Part shown: in pieces, positions 43,907 to 51,975 of the stretch
How positions within the stretch are numbered: position 1 is the stretch's first letter
How the letters are laid out: each line of letters begins with the position of its first letter
Assembly (NCBI RefSeq): GCF_012396235.1
Contig: NZ_JAAXPA010000024.1
Coordinates: 1 to 64,000, forward strand
Direction: 5' to 3'
Source of the DNA: Rhodococcus opacus
GTDB lineage: Bacteria > Actinomycetota > Actinomycetes > Mycobacteriales > Mycobacteriaceae
DNA: 64,000 nt
The notes under the pieces: model-generated
The model's database searches: none
The model's input: only the letters and a program-made list of their open reading frames with translations
What the model was told of the DNA's origin: nothing
Position numbers and translations under genes: made by a program

Positions 43907-44425
43907 CTAGTTGATGCGTGATCCCCGGACGAATTCGGCGTTCCGCGGCGGGAAGGGTTCGCCACTGTTGTATCTGCGTTCGAGAACGGCGAGGTACTGG
44001 TCGAGGGCTTCGTCGACGAGGTTGGACCAACTGTTGGGGGCGCCGGCGATGTGGCCGATGGCAGCGATGGCATTCTTACCATTTTCGACCTTGGCGCTGT
44101 TGATGTAGACGGATACCTGCTTCTTGTCTGCGGGCACCCGTTTGGTGGTCTTCTTTTCCTCGCCGCGGGCCACCGGCCCCGGTTGAGGTTCGGCGATGGT
44201 GGCTGCTCCTTGTGCGAGGTCCACGCCCTGTTCGACGAGGTTCGGCAGTCGTGGCTTGCGGCGTTCGAGGGGGTTGTTGGCGAGTCCGGCTTTACGTGTC
44301 ACGTTCGTCAGGAGGTCCTTGCGACTCGTTCTCGAGTACGTCCCGTCCTGGTGGGCGCCTGTGCGGGGCTGGTGGCGGCGTTCGAGGGGGTTGTTGGCGA
44401 GTCCGGGTTTACGTGTCACGGTCAT
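43907..44425 (-). CDS. ParA-associated small DNA-binding partner (ParB-like role)
   Basis: The 172-aa basic protein follows parA directly, its ATG overlapping the parA stop as ATGA (44422-44425). The N-terminus has two copies of TRKPGLANNPLERR / TRKAGLANNPLERR, 39 residues apart; the C-terminal half (QVSVYINSAKVENGKNAIAAI...WSNLVDEALDQYLAVLERRY) reads like a ribbon-helix-helix DNA-binding domain. It is not a classical ParB (no CTPase box). Together with ParA it would form a plasmid-type partition or positioning module. Confidence 0.7.
   Translation of the reverse strand: MTVTRKPGLANNPLERRHQPRTGAHQDGTYSRTSRKDLLTNVTRKAGLANNPLERRKPRLPNLVEQGVDLAQGAATIAEPQPGPVARGEEKKTTKRVPADKKQVSVYINSAKVENGKNAIAAIGHIAGAPNSWSNLVDEALDQYLAVLERRYNSGEPFPPRNAEFVRGSRIN
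44258..44420 (-). repeat. 46-bp direct repeat inside the ParB-like gene
   Basis: A 46-bp stretch at 44258-44303 recurs at 44375-44420 with one mismatch, a 117-bp (39-codon) period. Each copy codes for the repeated motif GLANNPLERR. It could be a protein-level duplication or a DNA site recognised by the partition proteins. Confidence 0.85.
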
Positions 44426-45183
44426 CGGGGGTCCCTTTCGACGAGTTCTTGGGCGGCGTCGCGGTAGGCGCGAGCTGCGGAGGAGGACGGTGCCCACCTG
44501 ACGACGGGTTCTTCGGCGCTGTAGCTTTCGCTGACTCGGACGGACTTCGGGATGATGGTGCGCATCGTCTGCTCGGCGTAGGTTTCGCGGAGCGCGGCAA
44601 GGACCTGCTGGTCGATGACCTGGCCGAGTTCGACGCGGCCGCACAGAATGTGATTGAGCCGTGCGGTGGGGTTGAGCAGCTCGACCTGCTGGGTGATGTA
44701 GTTTTCGATCCGCATGAGCGCTTCGAGTTCCATGGCTCCTGTCATGACAGCGGCGAGCACTTCGGTGCAGGCGACGAGTGCGCTGATGGTCAGGTGGTCG
44801 AAGTCTCCGGGGCAGTCGAGGAGGTTGAAGTCGACCTCGGGAGCGCTGGCGAGGGCTTTGCGCAGGATGCCGTGTGCACCGGGCTTCTTGAGGAAGTAGG
44901 GCCCGACGGAATCGAGTTCCTTGGTGGCAGGAACGAGGTGGATCCCGGACGCGGTGATGGTGGTGGCGTCTTCGATGCTCGCAACCAGCATGAGTACCGA
45001 CAGGACATCGTTGTCGACGGCTTCGGGCGTGGCGCCGAGCCAGGTGGTGGCGTTGCATTGTGGGTCGAGGTCGATGACGCGGACGGTGTAGCCGGCTTCG
45101 ACGAGGGCTTGGGCGAGGTTGACCGTGCTCGTGGTCTTGGTGGAGCCACCTTTATGGTTGACCACTGCGATGGTGCGGGTCAT
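44422..45183 (-). CDS. parA: ParA-family ATPase
   Basis: The 253-aa ATPase has a deviant Walker A box (KGGSTKTT, Lys11 and Lys16), the switch DLDPQCNATTWLG and Walker B-like NLLDCPGDFDHL, and the C-terminal region of ParA/Soj proteins (IPKSVRVSESY). No N-terminal HTH is present, so it is the short type. AAGGGACAGG lies before ATG 45181-45183. The partner gene overlaps its stop. Such a pair outside the oriC region suggests plasmid origin or an integrated element; no replication gene is visible here. Confidence 0.88.
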   Translation of the reverse strand: MTRTIAVVNHKGGSTKTTSTVNLAQALVEAGYTVRVIDLDPQCNATTWLGATPEAVDNDVLSVLMLVASIEDATTITASGIHLVPATKELDSVGPYFLKKPGAHGILRKALASAPEVDFNLLDCPGDFDHLTISALVACTEVLAAVMTGAMELEALMRIENYITQQVELLNPTARLNHILCGRVELGQVIDQQVLAALRETYAEQTMRTIIPKSVRVSESYSAEEPVVRWAPSSSAARAYRDAAQELVERDPR

Positions 45184-45596
45184 GTGGGCCTGTCCCTTCG
45201 TGTAAATATAATGACGCCCCTCAAGATACTTAACTTGGTCGAGGCACGCGGATGACCCGCCGATCTGAGCTGGAACATGTCCGATCCCACCGCTACGACC
45301 ACGAGTTCGCCACGGTTGATCGGCCCTCACCGCGGTCTCGACGAATCCGATCATCATCCGAGAGTCCGGTGACCGCAGTCCTGTTGGCAGCACCTGCTCA
45401 TCCCCTCCGCGGGTGGTTGCTACCCTCGACTTCGACGTGTTCGCGGACAACGATTTTCACCTTCGGGACCTTCTCGTGGGATGCGGACCTCGCCATCATC
45501 GCCGCCCACGGGACACTCGACACCGAAGCGGCGGCCATCGACTGGGTCTCCTCGAGTCGAGTGCCTGTGGGCGTTCGTCCAACCGGCGGCCTCGAG
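45184..45596. other. Gap with AT-rich parA upstream region; possible small remnant
   Basis: The first 50 bases upstream of parA are locally AT-rich (TGTAAATATAATG at about 45202-45214), suited to a promoter. Between 45410 and 45590, plus-strand pieces in two frames (ATLDFDVFADNDFHLRDLL; WDADLAIIAAHGTLDTEAAA) look like a broken STAS-type domain. This is weak evidence. No intact gene. Confidence 0.3.
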
Positions 45597-46319
45597 TCAG
45601 TCGACGACAGCGCCCCCGGTGAGGTTGATCTCGGTCGCGGTCATCGTAGTGGCCCAGTCGGACGCGGCGAAGACGGCCGCGTTGGCGACATCGACGTAGC
45701 TCGGGCGCCGCGGCAGCAGCAGACGGGTGGCGTCCGGGTCGGGCTCGTCCGGTTCCGGGGAGCCCGGCGACAGTAGCCAGGCGACACGGACACCCTGCGG
45801 CCCGAGCTCGGCGGCCAGCTGTCGGCACAGGCCGGCGAGTGCGGCCCACGCGACGTGGGAGCCACCGAGGTTCGGGATCGCCTCCCGTCCTCCAGCCATG
45901 ACGAGGATGACGCCGCTGCCGCGTCCCACCATGTGGCGCGCAGCGGCCGTGGCCACGGTGAAGCTCGTCGTGACCGCCTTGGCGACCGGCTGCATGACGT
46001 CGCCGACCCGCATGTCGACGAGCGGAGTGCCCTGGATGTCGTCGTTGAAGGTGGCGTTGAAGCAGACATCGATGCCGCCGCTCTGGTCCGCCACCGCTGC
46101 GGCATGCCGCTCGACCGCGTCCCGGTCCACCGCATCGAGAACAGCGACGTGCGCAATCCCTCCCTCGTCCCTGATGCTGTGGGCGACATCCTCGAGCGTG
46201 GCTCGCGTGCGTCCGGTGAGGTGCACCTCAGCGCCTTCCCGCGCGTACGCCCTCGCGACCGCGGAGCCGACGGCACCGCTGCCCCCGTGGACGATCGTGA
46301 TGCGGTTCTGCAGCAGCAT
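45597..46319 (-). CDS. SDR-family protein lacking the Tyr-Lys catalytic pair
   Basis: The 240-aa Rossmann protein has a glycine motif VHGGSGAVGSAVARAYAREGA and the general layout of short-chain dehydrogenases. At the place of the YxxxK active site it reads GSHVAWAALAGL, and the NAG motif is NATFND. With neither Tyr nor Lys, ordinary dehydrogenase activity is unlikely; a reductase with altered mechanism or an NAD(P)-binding regulator is possible. ATG 46317-46319 follows GGGTGAG. Confidence 0.8.
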   Translation of the reverse strand: MLLQNRITIVHGGSGAVGSAVARAYAREGAEVHLTGRTRATLEDVAHSIRDEGGIAHVAVLDAVDRDAVERHAAAVADQSGGIDVCFNATFNDDIQGTPLVDMRVGDVMQPVAKAVTTSFTVATAAARHMVGRGSGVILVMAGGREAIPNLGGSHVAWAALAGLCRQLAAELGPQGVRVAWLLSPGSPEPDEPDPDATRLLLPRRPSYVDVANAAVFAASDWATTMTATEINLTGGAVVD

Positions 46320-46701
46320 TACTCACCCGCCTTTCCCTCTCGCGTACCAGCGTAAGACCGCGCGATGTGTGACCACGCGAGTTTCCGGACTTCATCGGTA
46401 CGAGCTCGAGCGGCGTCGAGCGGCAGCTCGGGTGTCGCGCTCGGAGTTCCGGATCAACAGCTGCGCGCATCTCACTCCTGCGGTGAGACGAATCTAGAAC
46501 AGATTCCGCTAGGTCATGCGCTGCCTCGTGCGGACCGTCGTCCGAGTGGTCTATCACGACCCACAACACGACTTGACGGCAGAGCTCTCAGGCCGGACAC
46601 CGAAGCCCATGGCAGGCTTGGACCAGGTGGGTACCGATTTCACACACCACCCTCGACCCGACCATCCAGCGTGACGCGCACATACGAAAGGGGCGTCGCT
46701 G
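46320..46701. other. Intergenic, no gene seen
   Basis: This is the divergent region between the SDR-like gene and the esterase. Open frames here are composition-driven. The esterase ribosome site (GAAAGGGG) lies at its right end. No repeats or strong hairpins noted. Confidence 0.5.
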
Positions 46702-48204
46702 ATGACCGTCCGTACCGTGAGCACGGAGGCAGGGCGACTCTCCGGTGACCACACCGACGGGGTCGCCCGATTCCTGGGAATCCCCTACGCGGCAGCTCCA
46801 GCGGGCGAACGCCGATTCGCACCCCCTGCCCCTGCCGAACGATGGGCAGGGACCAGGAACGCCACCGGTTACGGCGCGACCGCACCCCAGCCGCCGTTGC
46901 ACCCCGCCCACGCGAATCTGGCGCCGCTGATCGGACCCGGATGGGTCGCCGGAGACGGCGAATACCTCAATCTCAACGTCTGGACACCCGACCCCGGCAC
47001 GAGTGGGCTTCCGGTGATGGTCTACGTCCACGGCGGCGGGTTCGTGATCGGGTCGGGCGCCGCCCCCGCCTTCGACGGCACCTCGTTCGCGCGCGACGGC
47101 GTCGTCCTGGTCACCGTCAACTATCGACTCGGGGCGGAGGGCTTCCTCGCACTGTCCGGTGAGATCACGAACATTGGATTGCGCGATCAGATCGCAGCAC
47201 TGCGCTGGGTTCGCGACAACATCGCCGGGTTCGGCGGGAACCCGGACAACGTCACCGTCTTCGGCGAATCGGCCGGCGGCTCCTCGGTCGCGTTCCTGCT
47301 GCACTCCCCGCTGGCCGCCGGACTGTTCCAGCGCGCGATCGTCCAGAGCGGACACGACGAGATGGCCCGCAGGCTCGAGCTCACCGAAGAACTCACGAAG
47401 GCACTCGCTGCCAGGCTCGGAACCTCCGCGACCACAGACGCATTCCGAGAAATCTCTGCCCCCGACCTGCTACGCGCGCAGGCAGCGCTGCTCAGAAACG
47501 ACCCCCACCCAGACCTGCGCGACGACAACGGTTTCGACCCGGGCCACCGTCGTGCGCTGTTCCTCCCCACCACGGGTGACGACGTCCTCCCCGATCCGGT
47601 CGGAGTCCCGAGTACACACTCGCGCGGCGTCGACCTGTTGATCGGCACAACGCTCGAGGAAGTCAACCTCGGTTTCGGTGCCGACGAGTTCGCCGCCTTC
47701 GACGCGCATGACGCCGTAGCCGAGTTGGCCGCCACCTACCCCGATGCCGAAGCGCTCCTCGAACGACACGGTCTCCACGACCCGGCCGTCACCCCCGCGC
47801 ACGCACTCACAACCGCCTACACGGACCTGATGTTCAGATCACCGAGCCGCCGCACTGCGCGCCGCCACCCAGGCCCCACCTACGTCTACGAATTCGCCTG
47901 GCGATCACCACTGCACGGCGCCGCACACGGCCTCGACGTCCCCTTCGTCTTCGACACGACACAGGCATGCCGCGGCCTCATCGGCGACGCCGCACCCGGC
48001 GCCCTCACCCGCGCGATGCACCAAACCTGGCTCGACTTCGCGACCCACGGAGATCCCGGCTGGCCCACCTACGACGACGCCAGAACTGCGATGAGTTTCG
48101 ATGCCAGTCCCCACCGCTGCGAGGACACCGCTCCCGACGACACCGGCGCGAAATACCTGCCGGGCACCTCCACAATCCGAAGCTCCGCGCACGGACAAGC
48201 ATGA
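46702..48204 (+). CDS. Type-B carboxylesterase/lipase
   Basis: The 500-aa alpha/beta hydrolase has the type-B carboxylesterase signature FGESAGG with nucleophile Ser190, the oxyanion-hole motif YVHGGGF, the EYLNLNVWTP segment, and the late His region HGLDVPFVFDT; the acid residue is within TTLEEVNLGF. There is no signal peptide. GAAAGGGG precedes ATG 46702. Substrates of this family are esters and carbamates (xenobiotic or p-nitrobenzyl esters); the natural one is unknown. The region 400-410 has RRTARRHPGP where the fold is usually conserved, a minor oddity. Confidence 0.9.
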   Translation: MTVRTVSTEAGRLSGDHTDGVARFLGIPYAAAPAGERRFAPPAPAERWAGTRNATGYGATAPQPPLHPAHANLAPLIGPGWVAGDGEYLNLNVWTPDPGTSGLPVMVYVHGGGFVIGSGAAPAFDGTSFARDGVVLVTVNYRLGAEGFLALSGEITNIGLRDQIAALRWVRDNIAGFGGNPDNVTVFGESAGGSSVAFLLHSPLAAGLFQRAIVQSGHDEMARRLELTEELTKALAARLGTSATTDAFREISAPDLLRAQAALLRNDPHPDLRDDNGFDPGHRRALFLPTTGDDVLPDPVGVPSTHSRGVDLLIGTTLEEVNLGFGADEFAAFDAHDAVAELAATYPDAEALLERHGLHDPAVTPAHALTTAYTDLMFRSPSRRTARRHPGPTYVYEFAWRSPLHGAAHGLDVPFVFDTTQACRGLIGDAAPGALTRAMHQTWLDFATHGDPGWPTYDDARTAMSFDASPHRCEDTAPDDTGAKYLPGTSTIRSSAHGQA

Positions 48205-48542
48205 GAAGCCGATCCCATGCCGGCAACAAATTCCATCGGTCGCCCTCCCGAGGTCGCAGCGGCTGTCACCGGCGGAGTCGACTTCGTCCGTCACCGGACA
48301 GTGTGTGCAGTGGCACGTCCAACGAACTTCCCGATTGACGAACCTGCACCGGGACGAGATCGGCACCGAGCGCGCACACCCGCAAGGGTCCACGCGCGTC
48401 CCTAAAGCGGATCTCTGTTCGGTCAGCTCTGCGCACGGTCGATGGCGCTACGGCCCTCGCCTTGGTGATGCGTTGAAGCCATGACGCGAGAGCCAACCGA
48501 GTACAGGGTTCGGCGAACACACGGTCGCGACCCTGTTATCTG
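48205..48542. other. Intergenic, no gene seen
   Basis: The gap between the esterase and a convergent secreted-protein gene. Open frames on both strands have no family similarity or ribosome site. No strong terminator was found. Confidence 0.5.
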
Positions 48543-48923
48543 TTACTGGCGATAGATCTCCACGCGGGCGTTGGTGATCACGCCGGCATTCAACGAGGGG
48601 GCACCCCAATTCGTGCTGCACGCCCCGGTGGCCTGACCTGTCGGCACGAATGAGGGACTGGACTGACTGAAGGGCCCGATCGCATACAACGGAAAGGCGT
48701 TGGGGATGCCGTGAAGGCCCCAACAGTCGACGATCAGCGCGTACTCCCTGCCAGCGGGCGCATCGGTGTCATGGCAGGTCGCCGTCGCGCTGAAGGCATC
48801 CCGCTGGATGACGCAGTCCTGGGGGTCCGCCTGGGCGGTGCCGGAGCCGATGATCGCCGTGAAGGCCAGCCCCGATACGACGGCGGCCGTGGCGCGTGCT
48901 GCAACGACAATAGCGCTTCTCAT
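48543..48923 (-). CDS. Small secreted protein of unknown function
   Basis: The 126-aa product has a Sec signal peptide (MRSAIVVAARATAAVVSGLAF..., cleavage near AQADP) and a mature part of about 95 residues with four cysteines (QDCVI, ATCHD, VDCWG, GACST). GAAAGGATC before ATG 48921-48923 fixes the start. It resembles short cysteine-bearing exported proteins of Nocardiaceae; no family name. A 49-aa membrane peptide gene is just upstream on the same strand. Confidence 0.7.
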   Translation of the reverse strand: MRSAIVVAARATAAVVSGLAFTAIIGSGTAQADPQDCVIQRDAFSATATCHDTDAPAGREYALIVDCWGLHGIPNAFPLYAIGPFSQSSPSFVPTGQATGACSTNWGAPSLNAGVITNARVEIYRQ

Positions 48924-49008
48924 TGAGATCCTTTCAGTAGCAAGATGTCTGGTGTCGGGCATCCCCGCTGGCGACGTGTCGAAGCCCGCGGCCTAGCATC
49001 TGGCCGGC

Positions 49009-49158
49009 TCAGATGACGATGGGTGCACCCGTGACTAGGTCCCAGAGTCCCAGGCCGAGGAACAGCACGGTGCCCACTGCCGACTGCACCGGATTTCCGT
49101 TCAGGAAACCCTCGGCACCCCAGGCGACCAAATCGGTGAAGATTTCAGACGAACCCAT
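49009..49158 (-). CDS. 49-aa hydrophobic peptide
   Basis: ATG 49156-49158 has AAGGAGCGAG seven or so bases upstream, a very good ribosome site. The peptide starts MGSSEIFTDLVAWGAEGFLN and has one hydrophobic segment (SAVGTVLFLGLGLWDLV), ending GAPIVI. It lacks a cleavable signal and could insert as a single helix, or be a small channel or membrane-associated peptide. A palindrome 48 bases upstream may be its operator. Too short for usual gene-length cut-offs, but the ribosome site and composition are convincing. Confidence 0.6.
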   Translation of the reverse strand: MGSSEIFTDLVAWGAEGFLNGNPVQSAVGTVLFLGLGLWDLVTGAPIVI

Positions 49159-49205
49159 TGTTCTCGCTCCTTGTGTCGGTATAAGACCTTGGCATCTTGA
49201 TCGTC

Positions 49206-49221
49206 CAGACCGAATGGTCTG
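49206..49221. promoter_or_regulatory. Palindromic operator-like site
   Basis: CAGACC-GAAT-GGTCTG is a perfect inverted repeat with 6-bp arms, placed 48-63 bases upstream of the 49-aa peptide gene. The GACCnnnnGGTC form is often bound by TetR-family repressors. No TetR gene is adjacent; a degenerate MerR fragment is on the other side. Confidence 0.5.
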
Positions 49222-49284
49222 TTACGGATCCGGCGCGGAGTGCACATGTCGGCGAGCAGGTCGTGGACACCACACTCTTGCTAC

Positions 49285-49510
49285 GTGGATGACAACGAGC
49301 TCTAGCCCATCGGCCAGTTGGCCGAGCGCAACGCTCAGGCAGTGGCTCGCCTCGACCTGGTCCGCACGCTATGCGATCTCGGGCTGTCTGTGGCCCCCAT
49401 CCGCAAGGTGCCGGACAATGACGTGTCCCTGAAGGAAGTCCCGGCTACGCGCGCTAGGTACTTGACGTCCAGATCCACACCCTCCGGCTGCGCGAGTCAC
49501 ATCTCGTCGG
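49285..49510 (+). pseudogene. Fragment of a MerR-like transcriptional regulator
   Basis: The plus strand reads VDDNEL, a TAG stop, then PIGQLAERNAQAVARLDLVRTLCDLGLSVAPIRKVPDNDVSLKEV, then after a one-base shift DVQIHTLRLRESHLV. This is the C-terminal dimer helix region of a MerR-type protein (order as in ...LRDLGLxLxxIRxVLDNEVSL...DxQIRTLRLRR). The DNA-binding N-terminus is missing. With a stop, a shift and a truncation it cannot be functional. The rest of 49222-49530 holds nothing else. Confidence 0.55.
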
Positions 49511-49530
49511 CGCAGGACGATACCCATACC

Positions 49531-50199
49531 ATGAGGGGCGAAACGCGCACACCGATCCTGTTCGTCGCAATGACGACTTGTATCGCCCTGGCGGCGGGCT
49601 GCCAGTCGCCCAGCGAACAAGTGGGATCCGTCGAAGGAACGACGATCCCGTGGAGCATGGTCCCCGCTGCACAATCCGGCGGAGGTGCCGCGCCCCAACC
49701 ACCGGATCCTCCCCCGCCGACGGACCCGAACGCGGGTCCCGGTATCCCCGACCCTCCCACACCGACAACACCGGGCCCGAGGATACTGGTCGTTCCACCC
49801 GTCCCCGGAGTTACGGCCAGTGGCGTGCATATCGAACGTCACGACGGATTCGATCGCATCGTCTACGACTTCGGCGGCACGTACGCACCTCGCTGGCGCG
49901 CCGAATACGTCGCCGAGGCAACGCAACGCGGCCAAGAGACCGCGACACGAATCCACGGTCGATCGATCCTGCAGATCTACTTCTTCGACACGGACTCCGC
50001 GGCCGAGAGTGGGATCGCCGCGTACAACGGACCGAACCCGTTGTCGGACCCCGCGGCGTACAGCGTCGTCGAGGTGCACCTCACGCCGAACTACGAGAGA
50101 GGCACCCAGTCGTTCGTCGGCCTCCGTACCGACTACCCGCAGTTCCAGGTCACGACTCTCACAGAACCGACGAGAATCGCTGTCGACATCCACGACTAG
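49531..50199 (+). CDS. AMIN-like domain lipoprotein
   Basis: The 222-aa product has a signal peptide with lipobox (IALAAGC), a Pro/Gly-rich linker (residues 50-85) and a beta-rich AMIN-like domain (HIERHDGFDRIVYDFGGTYAPRW...GRSILQIYFFDTD...PQFQVTTLTEPTRIAVDIHD). The domain is common in exported actinobacterial proteins and is thought to bind the cell wall. ATG 49531 directly precedes the signal sequence; upstream frame is not coding. Monocistronic. Confidence 0.82.
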   Translation: MRGETRTPILFVAMTTCIALAAGCQSPSEQVGSVEGTTIPWSMVPAAQSGGGAAPQPPDPPPPTDPNAGPGIPDPPTPTTPGPRILVVPPVPGVTASGVHIERHDGFDRIVYDFGGTYAPRWRAEYVAEATQRGQETATRIHGRSILQIYFFDTDSAAESGIAAYNGPNPLSDPAAYSVVEVHLTPNYERGTQSFVGLRTDYPQFQVTTLTEPTRIAVDIHD

Positions 50200-50302
50200 C
50201 GCCACATTCGGGCATTCGTCGCCCCGGCAGAGATTGCATTCCCCGGGCGACACGAGCCGACTTTCGTGACAGATCGTCAAACTCGTTGACATACTTGAAG
50301 TG

Positions 50303-50851
50303 ATGACTATCCGGATAATGCTCGATGGCTTTCACAAGGATGCGATCTCGATGCGAGATAACAGGCCCGCAACCTCCGCACTGCAGCTCTACCGCGCCTT
50401 TCAGCACCAGCACCCCCGAACTCCGGTCCCGGCCGATTACGTCACCGAATGCGGTTTCCGACTGGGACGTTGGCAGGACCGCCAGCGGATTGCCCGCATG
50501 CTCGGCACACTGCCGCCCCAGCGCATCGAGCAACTCGACGCGATCGGATTTCTGTGGAGCGATGACGACGTCCCACTTCCGGCCGTGTCACGTACCGACG
50601 CCAAGCGGCGACGGATGCTCACCGCGATCGCCGCCTACCGTGAAGAGCACGGCAACGCACTCGTTCCCGCGAACTATGTCACCGCTGACGGTGAACAGGT
50701 GGGCCAGTGGCTCTACCGGGCGGTGAAGAAGTGGAGGGCCGACGCCTTGCCGGACAAGGAGCGTCGCACGCTCTCCATTCTCGGGGTTTCCCCCGGTCCA
50801 CGACCACGAGGGCCCCGAACATCAGCGCACCTTGTCGGACACGCGACGTAA
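50303..50851 (+). CDS. Stand-alone helicase-associated (HA) domain protein
   Basis: The 182-aa protein contains two HA-type repeats: LYRAFQHQHPRTPVPADYVTECGFRLGRWQ...QLDAIGFLW and IAAYREEHGNALVPANYVTADGEQVGQWLYRAVKKWR. The HA domain normally occurs as repeats on large helicases, where it probably binds nucleic acid. Here there is no helicase. TTGACA at 50286-50291 may be a -35 box. ATG 50303 is taken as start; ATG 50351 with AAGGA is a credible alternative. Function unknown. Confidence 0.7.
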   Translation: MTIRIMLDGFHKDAISMRDNRPATSALQLYRAFQHQHPRTPVPADYVTECGFRLGRWQDRQRIARMLGTLPPQRIEQLDAIGFLWSDDDVPLPAVSRTDAKRRRMLTAIAAYREEHGNALVPANYVTADGEQVGQWLYRAVKKWRADALPDKERRTLSILGVSPGPRPRGPRTSAHLVGHAT

Positions 50852-50905
50852 GGCATACGACCCGCACCCTGAATACTGTTGCTGTACATAGGTTCGAGCA
50901 TCAGG

Positions 50906-51100
50906 TCATTCCCCGGACAGGTCGGCCGACAGATCCCGAACTGAGACACCGGCAGGAATCTCGACCTCGGCGACCAACTCGGGCCGGTCGTCGAATTCGA
51001 GACGAAGAGCGCGGCACATGGTCACGTGCATGTCGTAGAGCCTCGTGGTGTAGGTCAGTTCCAGAATCTCGGGATCCGTCAGGGGGGTCCTCTCGTCGGT
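50906..51100 (-). pseudogene. C-terminal remnant of a carboxymuconolactone-decarboxylase-like protein
   Basis: The last 65 codons read TPLTDPEILELTYTTRLYDMHVTMCRALRLEFDD..., the C-terminal helices of a CMD/AhpD-like family. The N-terminal half with the CxxC or catalytic residues is absent. Upstream the same frame is open but is plainly the shadow of the neighbouring HD-gene remnant. The 5' part has been lost. Confidence 0.55.
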
Positions 51101-51159
51101 GACCTCGGCGCGGGGCCCTTCACGTAGGCGGGGCGCTGCGGCCTTTCGGACGGCGGGAA

Positions 51160-51595
51160 GGGTCAGGATGCGGTGCGTACGCGCTGGTCGGCGATTCGAG
51201 ATCGACGGCGCCGACGAGGCCCGCAACTTCCTCCGCTCCCACGGAATCGGTGAGGACGCACAGACACGGTGTGGACGAGCATCGCACTCCACACCACTCC
51301 CGAGATTCCACTGCATAGGGCCCCGGAGATCGCGCTGCTTACCCGCGGCGTCGAACTCGACGTACTCGGAATCGGCTACGACGCCATCACCGACGCGGAA
51401 CGCGCCGCCGTCGTTGCATCCCACCCGCGGCCGGACTTCAAGGACGAGATCCTCGCTGCCTTCACGGACGGACTCCACGACCGCCCGGACACCACATTCG
51501 GCAACGTGAAAGCCGATGTCCTGGCACACTTCGTTCCCGGCTTCGTCCGGGGTGACTTCGTGGATGCGATCCTGAATTCCTCGTGGTCCGAATGA
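51160..51595 (+). pseudogene. C-terminal remnant of an HD-domain phosphohydrolase-like protein
   Basis: One frame gives RRFEIDGADEARNFLRSHGI (51186-51250) and the next, after a one-base shift near 51270, VWTSIALHTTPEIPLHRAPEIALLTRGVELDVLGIG...FKDEILAAF...TFGNVKADVLAHFVPGF to TGA. This is the second half of a cyanamide-hydratase-like HD protein; the first HD residues are missing. Both this gene and the divergent CMD remnant have lost their 5' ends at the same place. Confidence 0.6.
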
Positions 51596-51975
51596 CTTCC
51601 GTCGCTGCGCGCGACACTCGATGCGCCCGCACAGCCAGGCGCACGCGAACCGTCAGCTTTCGGCGACCCCGATCGCAATGATGAATTGCGCCGACAATCC
51701 ATAGATTTCACGTGGTCTAGATTTGTCGGTCCGCCGAGGTGCAATGACTGACGAGTCCGCGGCAGCTCGCCTACTCGCTTCGCCTGTCCGTAACGCGCAA
51801 TGCTCGTTCGACGACTTTCATCGGTCGTGCCGGCAGTTGTCCGATAGTTCAGCTTCGAGTCCGGCAGACTTAACCGATGGGTCGGACCCCGTCAACCCTT
51901 GTCAGGAGCTCAGCCGAGGGGCTTGACTGAAACGTAGGTCTCGATCGCCCAGGATGACAGACAGGGAGGATGCAT
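51596..51975. other. Intergenic, no gene seen
   Basis: The stretch between the HD remnant and the alcohol dehydrogenase has no family-like frame. Only the dehydrogenase ribosome site GGGAGG (51964-51969) stands out at its end. Confidence 0.5.

Noticed and set aside
43466..44082. Minus-strand frames opposite the DUF305 gene and in the following gap
   Set aside because: Composition-driven frames without ribosome sites or family matches.
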